From Talinum fruticosum (Eukaryota; Streptophyta; Magnoliopsida; Caryophyllales; Talinaceae): 64,000 nt of DNA. The notes under the pieces were generated by a model. The model searched no databases. It was not told the DNA's origin and saw nothing but the letters and a program-made list of their open reading frames with translations. The stretch lies in NCBI GenBank assembly GCA_021018815.1, contig JAITYX010000139.1, positions 372,001 to 436,000 of the forward strand, written 5' to 3'. Shown in pieces: positions 11,641 through 23,033 of the stretch. The stretch's first letter is position 1; each line of letters begins with the position of its first letter. Made by a program: the position numbers and the translations under genes.

Positions 11641-12266
11641 AGATTGAATTGTAGAGACACAAAACAAAGAGTTGTTTTAAAGATAGAATAGAATTGAATT
11701 AAGAGATAGAATAGAATCCAATTTCTCCCCTGCTTTTCCCGCTTTAAAATTTTTTTTAAAAATTATTTAAGTTATTCAATGTCCCCCAAATTGGTCTACT
11801 TTATCATATAATTTAAAAAAGAAACAAATTATTAAAAATTAAAAATTAATTATGGTTAAAGTTTCAATATTCATTTGATTATATCGATGGACATATATAA
11901 GTGACACCTAATTGTATTAGAAATACTTTCATCTTAGTGCACTAACTTCATGGTGTATAGATAGATATAACAAACAAATCATTCGATTTAGGCAAAAGTC
12001 AAGTTAACTTCGAATCATGTTATGTTTTGAGTCAATGTTACTTTGGGTTATGCGATATCATATTTTTAATGTTAGATATCATATTTTGAGTTTGGTTGAG
12101 ATTTTTCAACCTGCAATCAGATCCAAAAGATTTAGTCAACCCGTAGGGTATAGGTTTATCTATATCTACCTCATCCTCTGATCTACCTAAATCCATATCT
12201 TTGGGAATGAGTTTTATTTTAAAAAGATAGATTAAAAATTAAAAAAATCAAACAATGTTCAATACA
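11641..12266. other. Intergenic, AT-rich
   Basis: No gene or recognised repeat was found in this stretch, which is the shared upstream side of the reverse NAC pseudogene and the ubiquitin-like gene. Confidence 0.5.
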
Positions 12267-12368
12267 CACTACAACATTCCGTCCGTTAGAGATCGAAAAT
12301 TAGAGACCAACTTCAATTCAATCTCTAACTTAAATTAGAGACCGACTTCAATTCAGTCTCTAATGTTC
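12267..12368. mobile_element. CACTA-transposon-like terminus or derived mini-element
   Basis: The sequence starts CACTACAACA, the hallmark end of plant CACTA (En/Spm) elements. It is followed by two nearly identical palindromic units, each of the form TTAGAGACC..TCTCTAA, at about 12299-12328 and 12334-12363. It is bracketed by the similar words 'tgttcaatacacac' and 'tgttcaacacacat', which may be a target duplication. No transposase is present. Confidence 0.45.
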
Positions 12369-12872
12369 AACACACATACTCATACGAAGCACAGATATAT
12401 CCTAGTTATAATTGAGAAATCATATATATGCTTTAATATTTTGTATGAATCATCCATGTTTCAAGAATTTCATATTTCATTTTCCCCGCGCCAAATTTTA
12501 CTATAGTCCAAGTAATTTTATTAATCCAATTCTTTTCCGTAAAATTTTACTATAGTCCAAGTAATCCAATACACATAATCCCCTTTATTCTTTTTATTAA
12601 TCTCCCAAAACCTATACTGTATTTTTTTTGTGCATTTTGCAAAATCATAATTTTATCCATGGCTAAGATTTTATGCCGTTTGATAATTACCAGAAAAAAA
12701 AAAAAGATTGGGCATATGCTCGTAAACATCCTGAATAGTCCGCGCCAATAATTAACGGCTCAGTTATGTATCCCCGTCCTTCAACAACCCACTCTGTTAC
12801 TCCATCTCCCATAGCTCCACCATCCTGTTACAGAATCCCCCAGAACAGAGAGAGAGAGAGAAGAAGAAGAAG

Positions 12873-12911
12873 ATGGAGATGGTGAATAATGACCCACCCG
12901 AGGGAAGGTGA
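12873..12911 (+). promoter_or_regulatory. Upstream ORF (13 codons including stop) before the ubiquitin-like gene, or a mis-framed N-terminus
   Basis: An ATG at 12873 opens a 12-residue frame whose TGA ends two bases before the main ATG at 12914. The peptide (MEMVNNDPPEGR) resembles the first residues of the main protein (MQNNDPFEKK). Adding one G to the GGG at 12902-12904 would fuse the two frames. It is thus either a real uORF from a local duplication or an artefact of a missing base. Confidence 0.55.
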
Positions 12912-12913
12912 AG

Positions 12914-13669
12914 ATGCAGAATAATGATCCATTCGAGAAGAAAATGGAGGTGGTAATCGTGCAGGAAGATGGGAGCAAGTTCCCTATTGAAATAGGCTCC
13001 TCTGACACAATCTTGGAGATGAAGCATAAGATAAAGAATCACACACACCTACCCAGAAGTCACCAGGTTCTATTCTTCGAAGACAAAATCCTGGAAAACA
13101 ATAGTGATATCAAGTCCTACTCCATCTCGCATAACTCCACCATTCAACTCCATATCTTCAACCCCCTTTGGAATCCATTTCAAGACACCACTGTCAACCT
13201 CCGTGCTATGCTCCCGTCTTCTCACACTTCATCCCCGCTCAAGGTCGATCTCAGTGACACTGTTCTTCACTTCAAACAAAAACTCCAACCAAGACTTGGT
13301 CAGTTCAAGTTTCTTTATTTTTCTTTCTATTATCTTCATGTTCTGCATCTGGGATTGCTATATATTCATTTCTTGATAATCTGAATTATGATAATATGTT
13401 GATGCAAAGCAGTTCTTGATTGGTTTCTGGTGAAATTGTTGTCTGTTACAGGGATTGCTGCTGATAATCTGGGGCTCTCCCTTGGCCGTAGGAACGATTA
13501 TGAACTGCAGGATGACAAGTTCTTGTTTGACTACGGGCTCAGAGATGAGACTCTCATCCACGTCTTTCCAAAGTCAGACTCATCGAGTTCTGCTGAATCG
13601 CAAGCTTTGGAGGAAGGATCTCCTCCAAAATCAGGGCTGAATGTGGAAGTTGACCCTACTGAGGGTTAA
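12914..13669 (+). CDS. Protein with two tandem ubiquitin-like domains
   Basis: Exons 12914-13298 and 13452-13669 join in frame through a GT-AG intron to give 200 residues. Residues about 11-80 form one ubiquitin-like fold: MEVVIVQEDG, then SSDTILEMKHKIKNH, then HQVLFFEDKILENNSDIKSY and STIQLHIF. This follows the order of ubiquitin's strands, its helix and the 'L.F.GK.L.D' segment. A second, more diverged domain spans about 92-175 (VDLSDTVLHFKQKL, then LGLSLGRRNDYELQDDK and DETLIHVF). No C-terminal Gly-Gly is present and the protein continues with a serine-rich acidic tail, so it should act as an integral interaction domain and not be conjugated. Proteins of this kind are usually linked to proteasome or E3 function, but no specific role is shown. 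The start may be 12873 if the upstream frame is really continuous. Confidence 0.82.
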
Positions 13670-14000
13670 ATTGCCACTCTTTGTCTATCCTTGATGAGAG
13701 AGGCTTTAATTACTCAGGGAGATGAGATAGAATAGGGCTTTGAGTTGAGGCAGTAGATAATCTTGAATGTTTTCAGTTGTTGTATACCATAATACCTTGT
13801 TACGTTTTTTTTTCCCTTCCGTTTCTGGATCGATAAGGAGCATAGTCTAGGGCTTTTTGCGGAGCGAGGACAGTAAATTTTTTTTTTTTTTGGAAGCTCT
13901 GTTTTTAGTTGCTGTATAGATTTTGCAACTTGGTAGCTAGAGGAATGACAAACTGCTCTACAGATCAAAATGTAATGTTATAGTTTTTCAGTGAAGAAAT
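13670..14000 (+). other. 3' flank of the ubiquitin-like gene
   Basis: Probable 3' UTR with T-rich stretches and no other coding signal. Confidence 0.5.
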
Positions 14001-14950
14001 ATTTTTGTTTTTTTGGTGAAAGTTTAGAGTCTTTCATATTGATCATTGAAGCTCAAACATTACATATACACAGGGCATACCCTGGGTTTACATCATTGAC
14101 ATTTCAGTTTTTGCATACTGTGACTATCATTCGACCACAATCCATTACTATTACTTGTGCCTCCCTACCTGTATTTGAAAAATCTATTTCTTTCCCTCAA
14201 ACAATTGTATATACGCACTGCAGTATTTCATTTTTCCAGTCCCCCAAGATTTGATCAGTTAAAGAATAAATGTGGATGTGATTCCATCTCGTCATTACAC
14301 AATACACACTGAGTGTCCACTGCTATATTCATCCGCAGGAATTTGTCTTTTGTTAAAAGTCACTGCTGTTGGGTCAGCCAGCTTACAAAGGTGCACTTTT
14401 GTATTCTTGGTTTGCTCCAAATTAAGTTGTGCCATGCTACTTTCTGTCCCTGTGTTTGATTAATTAATAGCCCTGTTTGGCTGTGTATGTTGCATTGTCA
14501 GTAGCCCTCCACATTGATCTACTTGTATCAACCCCATGCAGCATTTTGCCTCTTACTTTGAGCAGTTTTCTCGAGTACCAGCTAGAGTTTGTTTTAGGTT
14601 TGGAGTTCCATATGGATTCACCTTTCATATAATAGTGATGCACCCATTTTACCCAAAAGTTATCTTTCTTCTAGGCTATGGCCCAAATCAGTTTGAAGAC
14701 CAGAGATATATTCTTTGCATTGCAGTCACTGATCCCCATCCCTCCTTCTGCTTTAGACCAGCATAGAGTTGTCCAAGCAATTGGAGCTGTTTTCTTCCCC
14801 TCATCATTGCAGTTTAAGGCAGTCTTTTGTCTATCAATTAGAAGCAGTTGGAGCGTTTAATCATTCATCACACACCACCATGGATATTGAAGAGAGGTGA
14901 GAGTTCTATTGGAATTATTATTTCAGGGTAGAAATCTAATAGCCTATCAT
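14000..14950 (-). mobile_element. Decayed LINE (non-LTR retrotransposon) fragment
   Basis: On the minus strand, about 14800-14560 reads as the region after the reverse transcriptase of plant LINE ORF2: AWTTLCWSKAEGGMGI, then NISLVFKLIWAIA, FWVKWVHHYYMKG, ESIWNSKPKTNSSW and YSRKLLKVRG. These are the typical 'PK.EGG.GI', 'KL.W', 'WVKW' and 'SW.WRKLL.LR' motifs. The frame is interrupted by stops, and lower positions (to about 14000) carry only faint similarity. It is a dead 5'-truncated or eroded copy lying just downstream of the ubiquitin-like gene. Confidence 0.7.
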
Positions 14951-15865
14951 GGAAGATCAGTATGAGGACTGCAATATCTATGGTTTTGCAATTGGTGTTT
15001 AAGGATTAGTTTAACCAATGATCTCAAAACTTTTTAAAACATTTTTGCATATTTTAGTGGTGGTCATTGCCTTATTATTATGTCATGATTTTCAACGTAT
15101 CATACAAGATTATCTCAATATTCAAGTGATATCTTCCCCTTTAATTTGTTTTGCCAAAAACATATTTTCCTTTGTTTCCGAAAACAACTCAAAATATAAT
15201 TAGTCCGTTATTTGTTGCATAATACAATTACCTTTTCCATCAAATTAATTCAAAATACTTTTACATGATTCAAGATTTATAAAATTCTTGGATAAAAAAG
15301 AATATTTATAAAATTTTAATTCTATGTCTTATATCATACGTCTTAAAGTTTTGTATTGTACCGCTGCCCAATCTTTTTGGACTCATAATTTCAAAATAAT
15401 AATTATTACAACAAAAAAAATCAAAACATAAATCTTTTATTTGAAAGTTGTTACAGAACACTATATAAGTTTGAATTAGAGAGGGAAGGGAAACTTGAAA
15501 GTAATTTATAAACACTTTTATTTAATTTAGTTTCAATTTGTTTATTAAATATAAACCTTTAAATTTGTAATAATGTGAATTTTTTAAGTCCTTGCGATAA
15601 AGCTTTGTTGTTGAAATTTTATCTGAAGTTGAAGAAAATATAATTTTTTAACCACGTGCTGATTAAAATTAAAACGAAGTTGCGTCGGAAACAAAACCAA
15701 AAAATCGAAAGGATGAAAGAGAAGATATAATTGTATTTTATCTGAACCTAACAACTTGATTATATGTTATTTATCTCTTAAACCAACATAACTACATGCT
15801 GCTATTTATCCCTTAAACCCACGTAAACTATAATTTGTTTGTCTCCAGAAATCCCCGTGAAACCA

Positions 15866-16836
15866 ATGGAGCAAAGAAACCACACAGAGAAACACGGAGA
15901 AGATCAAAGAAACCATGCACAAGAACATGGAGAAAATCAGGATCACAATGCTCAACTCGAAGCTGCTAGGGACTATTTCACTAAATTTGTTCCTGCTTCC
16001 CAGTATTTAAGTAAATTTATTCCGGTTGGTTATCGGTTCAACCCTACCGACGAAGAGCTTATCCTACACTACTTGCTCCCTATGATTAATGGCTCAGACC
16101 TTCCCATTAACGCGATACATATGGTTAATATTTACAAATTTAAACCCGATTACCTCACAGGTTTGTTCTTTTTGCTTTTCTTAATCATGACATTGTGTTG
16201 TTTAGTTGAATTGAATGTTTTTTTTTCAATTTCTGATCTTTTTGAATTCGAACAGCAAATTATGCAGCACAGAGTGACCATGTATGGTACTTTTTCACGT
16301 CGAGAGACCGGAAATATCAAAATGGGTCTCGACCAGACCGAAAGGCCGGAGATGGGTACTGGAAAGCAACTGGGGCGGATAAAGCGATAAATCATGAGGG
16401 CAAGATAATCGGATCCCGAAAGGCGTTGGTTTTCCTTGAAGGGAAGCCTCCTAATGGTCGGAAAACACCATGGCTTATGCATGAGTTTAAAGTTGCTGAT
16501 TCTTCTACTCAGCCTAATAACAAAAGGAAGAGGGAACATGATGGTGAAGAAGACACTAGTATGAGGGTACGTATAATTAATTAATATTTCGCTTATTCAT
16601 TCTCAATCATCCATAATTATATTTTTGTACATAAATTCTTCTGTTTACCTCTATACATCATTGAGTTTTGATTTATTTGAATTTATAAATAATTTTACAC
16701 TGAATTTTGAATTATTTGAGTTATAAATATTAACTGATTCCAAAAATTAGCTTAAAAATATTAATTTTGATATTTGATTGTAACCCTTTTTCATCCATCC
16801 GTAGTTGGATGACTTTGTAATATCCAGAATCTATAA
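15866..16836 (+). CDS. NAC-domain protein truncated after the DNA-binding domain (NAC-2)
   Basis: Exons 15866-16160 and 16256-16566 have the same lengths (295 and 311 nt) as in NAC-1 and encode a full matching NAC domain ([61 protein letters not shown]). The third exon begins at 16828 after the same acceptor, but its third codon is TAA (16834-16836) where NAC-1 has CAA. The predicted product is 204 residues with no activation tail. Neighbouring AG sites do not restore the frame. Alternative start codons upstream (TTG at 15839) are not needed. NAC proteins dimerise through the NAC domain, so a tail-less form could act as a dominant-negative partner, or the gene may simply be decaying. Confidence 0.7.
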
Positions 16837-17403
16837 AAAGAAGCTACCCGACTGCAAAAACATGTGAGAGTCGATAATATTGAACAAGAAGATGAGAAAG
16901 TGGTCGAAGAAAATGGCCAAAATGTTGCTGAAGCCGCGTTTGAACAACAAGATCAGCAAGTAGAAATTGGTGAGACTTCTTCCCACAACAACATCAATGC
17001 ACAAATCAATGCGCCCCAGATGGATGGTATCGCTATGAACCAAAGTTCTGTTGCCCAAATCGATGCGCCCCTGATGGATGGTATCGCTATGAACCAAAGT
17101 TCTGTTGCCCAAATCGATGCGCCCCAGATGGATGGTATTGCTATGAACCAAGGTTGTGTTGCCCAAATCGATGCGCCCCTGATGGATCAAATGCCGAATA
17201 ACTCTCATACTTCATTTGCGGTCGACCAAGGTTTGGATTTCAGCAACTTCTTCACACCCATGGATTCGTCTTCCATCTTTCAAGGAGGATATCATAACTC
17301 CTTTTTGTCGGAATTTGAAAATGAATGTGGTATGGATTTTTTAAAATGTAGTATTAGGATATTATCGTGTAAATTTGCTAGTGAAAGCATATTATGTACC
17401 TGA
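16837..17403 (+). pseudogene. Untranslated remains of the NAC-2 activation tail
   Basis: After the early stop the former exon 3 stays open in its original frame to a TGA at 17401-17403. It encodes an acidic, glutamine-rich tail like that of NAC-1, plus three and a half copies of an 18-residue repeat (AQIDAP.MDGIAMNQSSV). It ends with FQGGYHNSFLSEFEN, a segment that NAC-1 has lost through a one-base insertion. Confidence 0.75.
16999..17187 (+). repeat. 54-bp in-frame minisatellite
   Basis: Units at 16999-17052, 17053-17106 and 17107-17160 plus a partial unit to 17187. Each full unit encodes 18 residues. NAC-1 has a single corresponding segment. Confidence 0.9.
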
Positions 17404-18332
17404 ATGCATATGCGAGTAGATATTTTAATATAAATAATTAATAAGTATTTATGTGCATGCATGCATATGTGAGTATTTATTGTAATTTTGTTCCTCATAA
17501 ACAACTCAATATATACATGTTAGTTTTACACACTCAGATGTACACTCTCCCAATTCATATCTATATTATATTAGTCCTTTTTCCCCAACCTAATTCCCCA
17601 CATCGTACATGGTGGTGAGACATTCATGGTATACATTTGGATGAATTTTCCATTTTCAAGATAAAACACTCTGATCTCCTATAAAAAAATATTCTTAATT
17701 CTGTCTTTGGGACTTCTACTCTTATATAAAGTTCTTGTTTCGATAATTCTGGATTATGTTAATCCTTATTAATTCACATTTTTTTACGACTTCAAAGAAA
17801 TAAGATGTAACTTGTGTTCCTTCTGTTGTATTATTATCTTTCTCAAATTTTGTAAAATTGTGTGTCAAATCTATTTGCACTTTTTGTAAGATAAAGCCGC
17901 AAAAAATTATTTTAAGATATTGACAATTTATTGTGATGATTTTACAATTACAGTTTGAGTTTTAAGACATGTTTATATGTATAATATTTGACTATATTTT
18001 TGCCCAATGTTTTAGTAATATTTTGTGCTTCAATTTATTAGAAGTAAAAAATAAAAACGATGAAAGTAATTAATTAAGAAAAATGTGAAGAGATTGGTAC
18101 AAAGTCTAAAGAAAAATGTGAACAAAATCATATATGCAATATCTAAAAGAAGTAGAAGTGGTGTGTGCAATTTCATCCCAAGCCGAGCAGGAATTACTAA
18201 GCTTCCTGATCCATTCGAGACCAAAAAATGCTATTTGCAGGAGGCTAAGCAGTCTGGGTTAAGGCACATACCCCCTCACAAACACCAAGTCACCTGCTGG
18301 TGCTCCTAGGAGAGAGGCTAAGCGCCACTATT
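17404..18332. other. Intergenic, between NAC-2 and VDR
   Basis: AT-rich sequence with no supported gene. The right end is probably the 3' UTR of the minus-strand VDR gene. Confidence 0.55.
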
Positions 18333-20669
18333 TCAAGAATGCTTATGTTCAGGGACTAGAATCTTACAGTGCAAGCTCGAACCTTCAGGAATCCCTAGCG
18401 GTGGATCTTCACAAGAACAATTATCTACCTTAAATAGCTCCCATTCCTTGATTCCACAATTGTCTAGCCCACTATGCAATCTAGGCATCTGTTCCTCACT
18501 CGGATATCTTCCATCTGGACTGACGAGAACTGCTCCGGTGTATGATTGCCCTGCAACCCGGGCAGCTCCATGATAATGAAACAACCCCCAGCTAAGATCA
18601 TCAGCGACATCCACAATAGTCCAGAATTCATTTGAGACAACACCATTATCCAGAACACTGAAGAAGAATGTGCCTGGAATTTTCGCCCTCTTCACTCTAT
18701 ATCTCCTCCTCCTCCACAAAATTCTGCCATCCAAGGTTTTGACTTGGAAAATGGGCTCATACCAAAATGAGCCTTTGGCCTTTCCCCTATAGAATAATTG
18801 GTACTGACAGGGAATTGATCATAGGCAGGATTTTGTCCTGCCACAACTCGCCAGCTCCAATCCAGATTTCCCAACCAACCAACAAAGAGATCTTCGGCAA
18901 CCTCATGACACAAGTCAGAGCCCCGAAACTTGGCCATAGGTGCTACGTAAGGCTTTTCAGGTATTTTTGCATCAAGTTGTAAACAATTATGCTTTTGCAA
19001 CACACACAGAGAGAAGGCTTCAAGATATGGATTTTCATATGAAGCAATACAGCAGTAGTTGCATACCTGATCAACAGGACTGCATTTATTTAAGCATTGA
19101 ATTGCTTTTCGACAGGTAGGATCCAACAAGCAATTCAGAATCTGTGGACCACAGTTCTTTACCATGCAGCCAAGTGTAGAAAACCCCTTCGATCTCAGGT
19201 TCTTCAGAATAGGAACTGGCTTAATATATGCATTGATGATGACCAACAAACAAAATCTAATATCATCTGAATTATATCGTTCCCAAGCATTAGTAACAGT
19301 TTCCAATACTTCGTTTTCTTCCTTTGGCTTCTTGAATAGAGAAAAGCCCGCTAATGTGTTGAACATATTTTCTTTGGTCTCACTGCTAATATAGGAGTCC
19401 CCGAGTTTATTTACAAGGGTTGTGGAGGACTCAAAACATATAATGTTAGGAACATTGTCAGCATGTTTCTTAATCCATTCTATTGATTCTTGTCTTGTCA
19501 CAGCAACAACCAATAGTATGTCTGCATGCAAGAGCTCCCTCTCCAGATTTTCAGCTACTTCACGGGAGCTGCAAACACTATCAGGGAAGACAAGCATTTC
19601 AAACCCCTCGTCAACCCATTTCATTCTTTTTGCCTGCTCACAGATGACATGGAGAGAAAGCAAAATCAGAACTTTCGATTTTCTTTGAAGTAAGAAGGTG
19701 CAAATCAGAGCGATGTAGAAAACAATTGTGAAGGAATCATCCAGAAGGGATCAATTCTGACAACATTGGGCATACATAGAACCATTAAGATACACTAGTG
19801 GACTATTCTATTCACTTTCATGCTCGCCCTTCAACCCACATATCCAATTAGTCATTGAATTAGAGTACAACATTGTAGTGAAGGAGAGAAAGGACATATT
19901 GAAGCCACATTCTTTAATTTCCTAGAATCATATTCAATGAAGACTGATAAGGTGCCTCTGATGGAACTGTAACAACCACCCCCTCCCCCGCCCCCACCAA
20001 AAAAAAAAAGTAAATAAATAAATTTGAGAAATTTTGCAATTCCAACGGAGGTATGCAAAACCCAAAGTAAGTCCTAACTAGAGACAAGCCTGACAAGAAA
20101 TTTCTAAAAAATCATAAGAAATTGTTGGAACTCAAACAGCACAACTACTAATTGAAAATACAGTCCCTGCAAAATTTTGGTCTAGCAATTAAATTACTTA
20201 CAGTGTGGAGCAGAACCTCTTGCCAAGACGCGGAGTTAAGAGGACTGGTCGTGCCTTCTCCAACAATGCTGACTATCTTCACAGGATGTGGTGGGGGCAG
20301 TGGGTGTGACTCAGAAACAGTCAAACCAGCAGTACCATGAGCATTGTTTGTTTGAGTTTGAGCTGATGAAACTGGAATTCCACCAAGTATACCCCTGGGT
20401 TTTGGTTTGGATATATGATTCCAAGCATAAGCATTGTAAAGGGTTCTTGGGACAAAACATGGACGTGGCGAAAATGAAGCAAGACGTACAAGATGAGTTT
20501 TGAAATTGCCTCCCTTCTCAAATGCAAGTGATGAAGCAGAAGCACACCATTTCCGTTTGGGAATGACCAATACAAGAGGAGTCTTTATTTGACTTCCATT
20601 TTGATCACTCCAAAAGTTATTGTAACTGTTGGCACTTATTCTATGAACCAAACATGTGGTTACTTCCAT
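18333..20669 (-). CDS. VDR: Violaxanthin de-epoxidase-related protein (VDR), frame broken once
   Basis: Exons 20669-20202 and 19633-18333 join through a GT-AG intron to about 589 residues once one missing base is allowed for. VDR proteins are plastid relatives of violaxanthin de-epoxidase, the thylakoid-lumen enzyme of the xanthophyll cycle; the role of VDR itself is less clear. The N-terminal exon is basic and Ser/Pro-rich, as expected for a transit peptide. A cysteine-rich domain spans about 312-374 (CMVKNCG, CRKAIQCLNKCSPVDQVCNYCC). The lipocalin-like domain follows (GSDLCHEVAEDLFVGWLGNLDW, then SVLDNGVVSNEFWTIVDVADD and WGLFHYHGAARVAG). The frame changes at 18810-18812 within a conserved stretch. 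An upstream ATG at 20699 is in frame, but a probable 5' UTR splice acceptor lies between it and 20669, so 20669 is preferred. Confidence 0.85.
19634..20201 (-). other. VDR intron
   Basis: GT-AG intron between the transit-peptide exon and the main exon. It contains a C-rich and poly-A stretch near 19976-20010. Confidence 0.8.
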
Positions 20670-21540
20670 ATCCAGCTGAACCTTTTGGGATAATAACATA
20701 CAATAGTCAGGAGCGGATCCAGGTTTTCAAGCAAGTCGGATCGGAGTTAAGAAAATATATGATATGAAAATTACAAAAGTAAAACTTAAATATGACTTTG
20801 GACAAATTAGTATAATATGATAATTCAACTAATACTCATTTCGAAGTGATTCCCTAACTAGTTTACGATTATCAAAAGACAGTGATAGCCAATTGAACAT
20901 ACACAATGCAAACATTTTTGAACATACTCAACCTCCAAAATTGGTCCTCATCTTCCCTTCAAATGTTCATACATCATCTTCCTTTTTGTAGGGAAACTCC
21001 TTTCATTAGAAAATGCAAGATTGTGGGTTCGCCCTTTGAAATTAACCGTCTCCAAAACAAAAAGACAATAAAAGGCATGGACAAGATTGTGCCATCAAAC
21101 TGTTTATCACCACAACCATTAGAATTCATTCAACTGAGGAAGAAATATATATACCCAGAAAACAGGCGCGCGGGGGGGAGAACACAGGCAATGCATGAAA
21201 TTTATAAAACATAGTTCCATTTTCAAATTCCAAATTCAATTCCGAAATTCCACATGATCCAAATTCACGAATTCAACTTCCTAATTCGTCCACTTCCTCA
21301 CTCTAAATCACCAATGTAAAGCAAGACAAAGACTTTTAATCAAATTAAATAAAAAAGGAAAAAATTAGTTACCCAGCAAGGAAGTAGCAGCCACAGCAGT
21401 TGTTAGATAGAGCGAGTGGGCGGCGGTGGCAGCGCAGCCTGGTCAAGAGAGGAGTGAGAGAGACAGAGAAATGGAGAAGCAAGACAGACCCATCTCTAGC
21501 TAGAGCTGTGGAGATTTTTCTAGGCAGAATAATTATATTT
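20670..21540 (-). promoter_or_regulatory. VDR 5' leader with probable UTR intron
   Basis: A GT donor context (CTTGCTGG|GTAAC, exon end at 21373) and a plausible acceptor just before 20669 suggest a 5' UTR exon at about 21374-21520 and an intron of about 0.7 kb. No coding signal was seen in this span. Confidence 0.4.
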
Positions 21541-22700
21541 TTTTATAAAAAAAAAAAGTTTCCAAAAGCTAATTTGACCCCATCCTAGTTGCTACATGAA
21601 CGATGGATCCAGAATTCCAGACCCCTAAGGTTGTGTTTTATGTATAAGCTGTATTTTGTAAAAGTGTAGAGAGTGTTCGTAACAAAGGTTATGTGTTGTG
21701 TTGAGGTTCACATCTTCCTGATGTGGTGGGGTGGTCAATGGAGGGGAGTAGAATAATGCGGAAGGGTAGAAGTATGTAAATGTTTAAGAAAATGTAGCAA
21801 AAATAACAAAACTAAAAAATATCAAGTCACAATGCTATGTAAAATAAGTAGTTGAATCCATTATATTGATAAGAGTATAAAACATGAGTCTCACTGAGAT
21901 CGTAAACACAATAAGATCGTACGGAAAGAGATAATAGATTTCAAGGTGTTTAAGAAAATGATAGAAATGAAATTAATGATAAAACTCTCTTTAAAAAAAG
22001 ATACAAATGAGACATTCACAATTAGTGGGATAAATTAGCCATCCCGAATACGAGGACAACAAGCCAACACAAGATCTAGTAACGCCCAAATTAAAAATTT
22101 CCAACCAAGAAGGCCAAAAGTCAGAGCCATGAATCAGCCAAATTATAAGCCATAAACATTGAGCCAATCAATTCCCAAGAACCCGTACAAGTCTGCAAAC
22201 AAAGCCCAACACCTCTGTACCGGGCAGGTTTGCCATTATTGCCATGTTGGTTTCTGTTAAACTTTTTTTTTTGAGAAACGCTAATTTTACCTCCCAGCAC
22301 CCCTTTTTTTAACTGGAACCATACGTCCATCTCGATGCCGGACAGTACGATTCAGTATTTATAATTGTGGCTATGGACATAGGCCCCCACGGGCCGCCTG
22401 TGGAGGACTCTTGACTCCAAAACAAGATGCAACAAATTGCTGGGCCTCAGTCATGTTGATAAATTCTCAGCTTGGGCAAAATGAAGGGTAGAGGGAACTA
22501 TATAATGATGATGATACTAACTGGGGGAAGAGGGCGAGAGTAAGTGCAGAATAATATAATGATCTGGTAAACAATATGATTGTTTCAGTACATGTGGTAA
22601 AAAATAGGCGTCGTAATTTCACCTTTTTCTGCCCTTTTTTGATTTGATTGCTCAAGAATTTTCTTTACAAGGGTGTACTATAGCTGTTACACAATGTAGC
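21541..22700. other. Intergenic, between VDR and FUG1
   Basis: No gene recognised. It lies between the VDR 5' end and the FUG1 3' end. Confidence 0.5.
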
Positions 22701-22745
22701 CAGCTCGGAAATGAATACTAAGGTACATTCATCGGCTACATTGGG

Positions 22746-22747
<2 letters not shown>

Positions 22748-22793
<46 letters not shown>
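22748..22793. repeat. (GA)n microsatellite in the FUG1 3' flank
   Basis: 46 nt of uninterrupted GA units, about 240 bp beyond the FUG1 stop codon and possibly within its 3' UTR (CT on the transcript). Confidence 0.95.
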
Positions 22794-22795
<2 letters not shown>

Positions 22796-23033
22796 AGACT
22801 TGATATACATATATGGCTATGTACAGCATAATCTCATACAACTGAGAATCAACTGGTTTCACAGGATCATGAAGACCCGGAGCGTTGATGCTTGACAAAA
22901 ACCGTGCAGCCAGTTGAAACTTGCAAACCATGGCCCCTGAAAATTTAAGGTATCCAGGCTGGCGAAGCGGCCATTGAGAACCAATCTGAGTTTCTGGCCT
23001 CGAAATATTAGGGATGGGGACAGTGATGTGTAA

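Larger units (their letters stand above)
15230..17394 (+). repeat. Right copy of the NAC segmental duplication
   Basis: Direct-repeat partner of 4030-6227. It shares the 5' flank ('aattaattcaaaatactttt' in both), gene structure and trailer. Internal differences include a 15-nt deletion in exon 3, an extra exon-3 minisatellite and a nonsense codon. Confidence 0.85.

Noticed and set aside
22665..22931. Frame with a Ser-Leu repeat
   Set aside because: It is the translation of the GA tract in the FUG1 3' flank.
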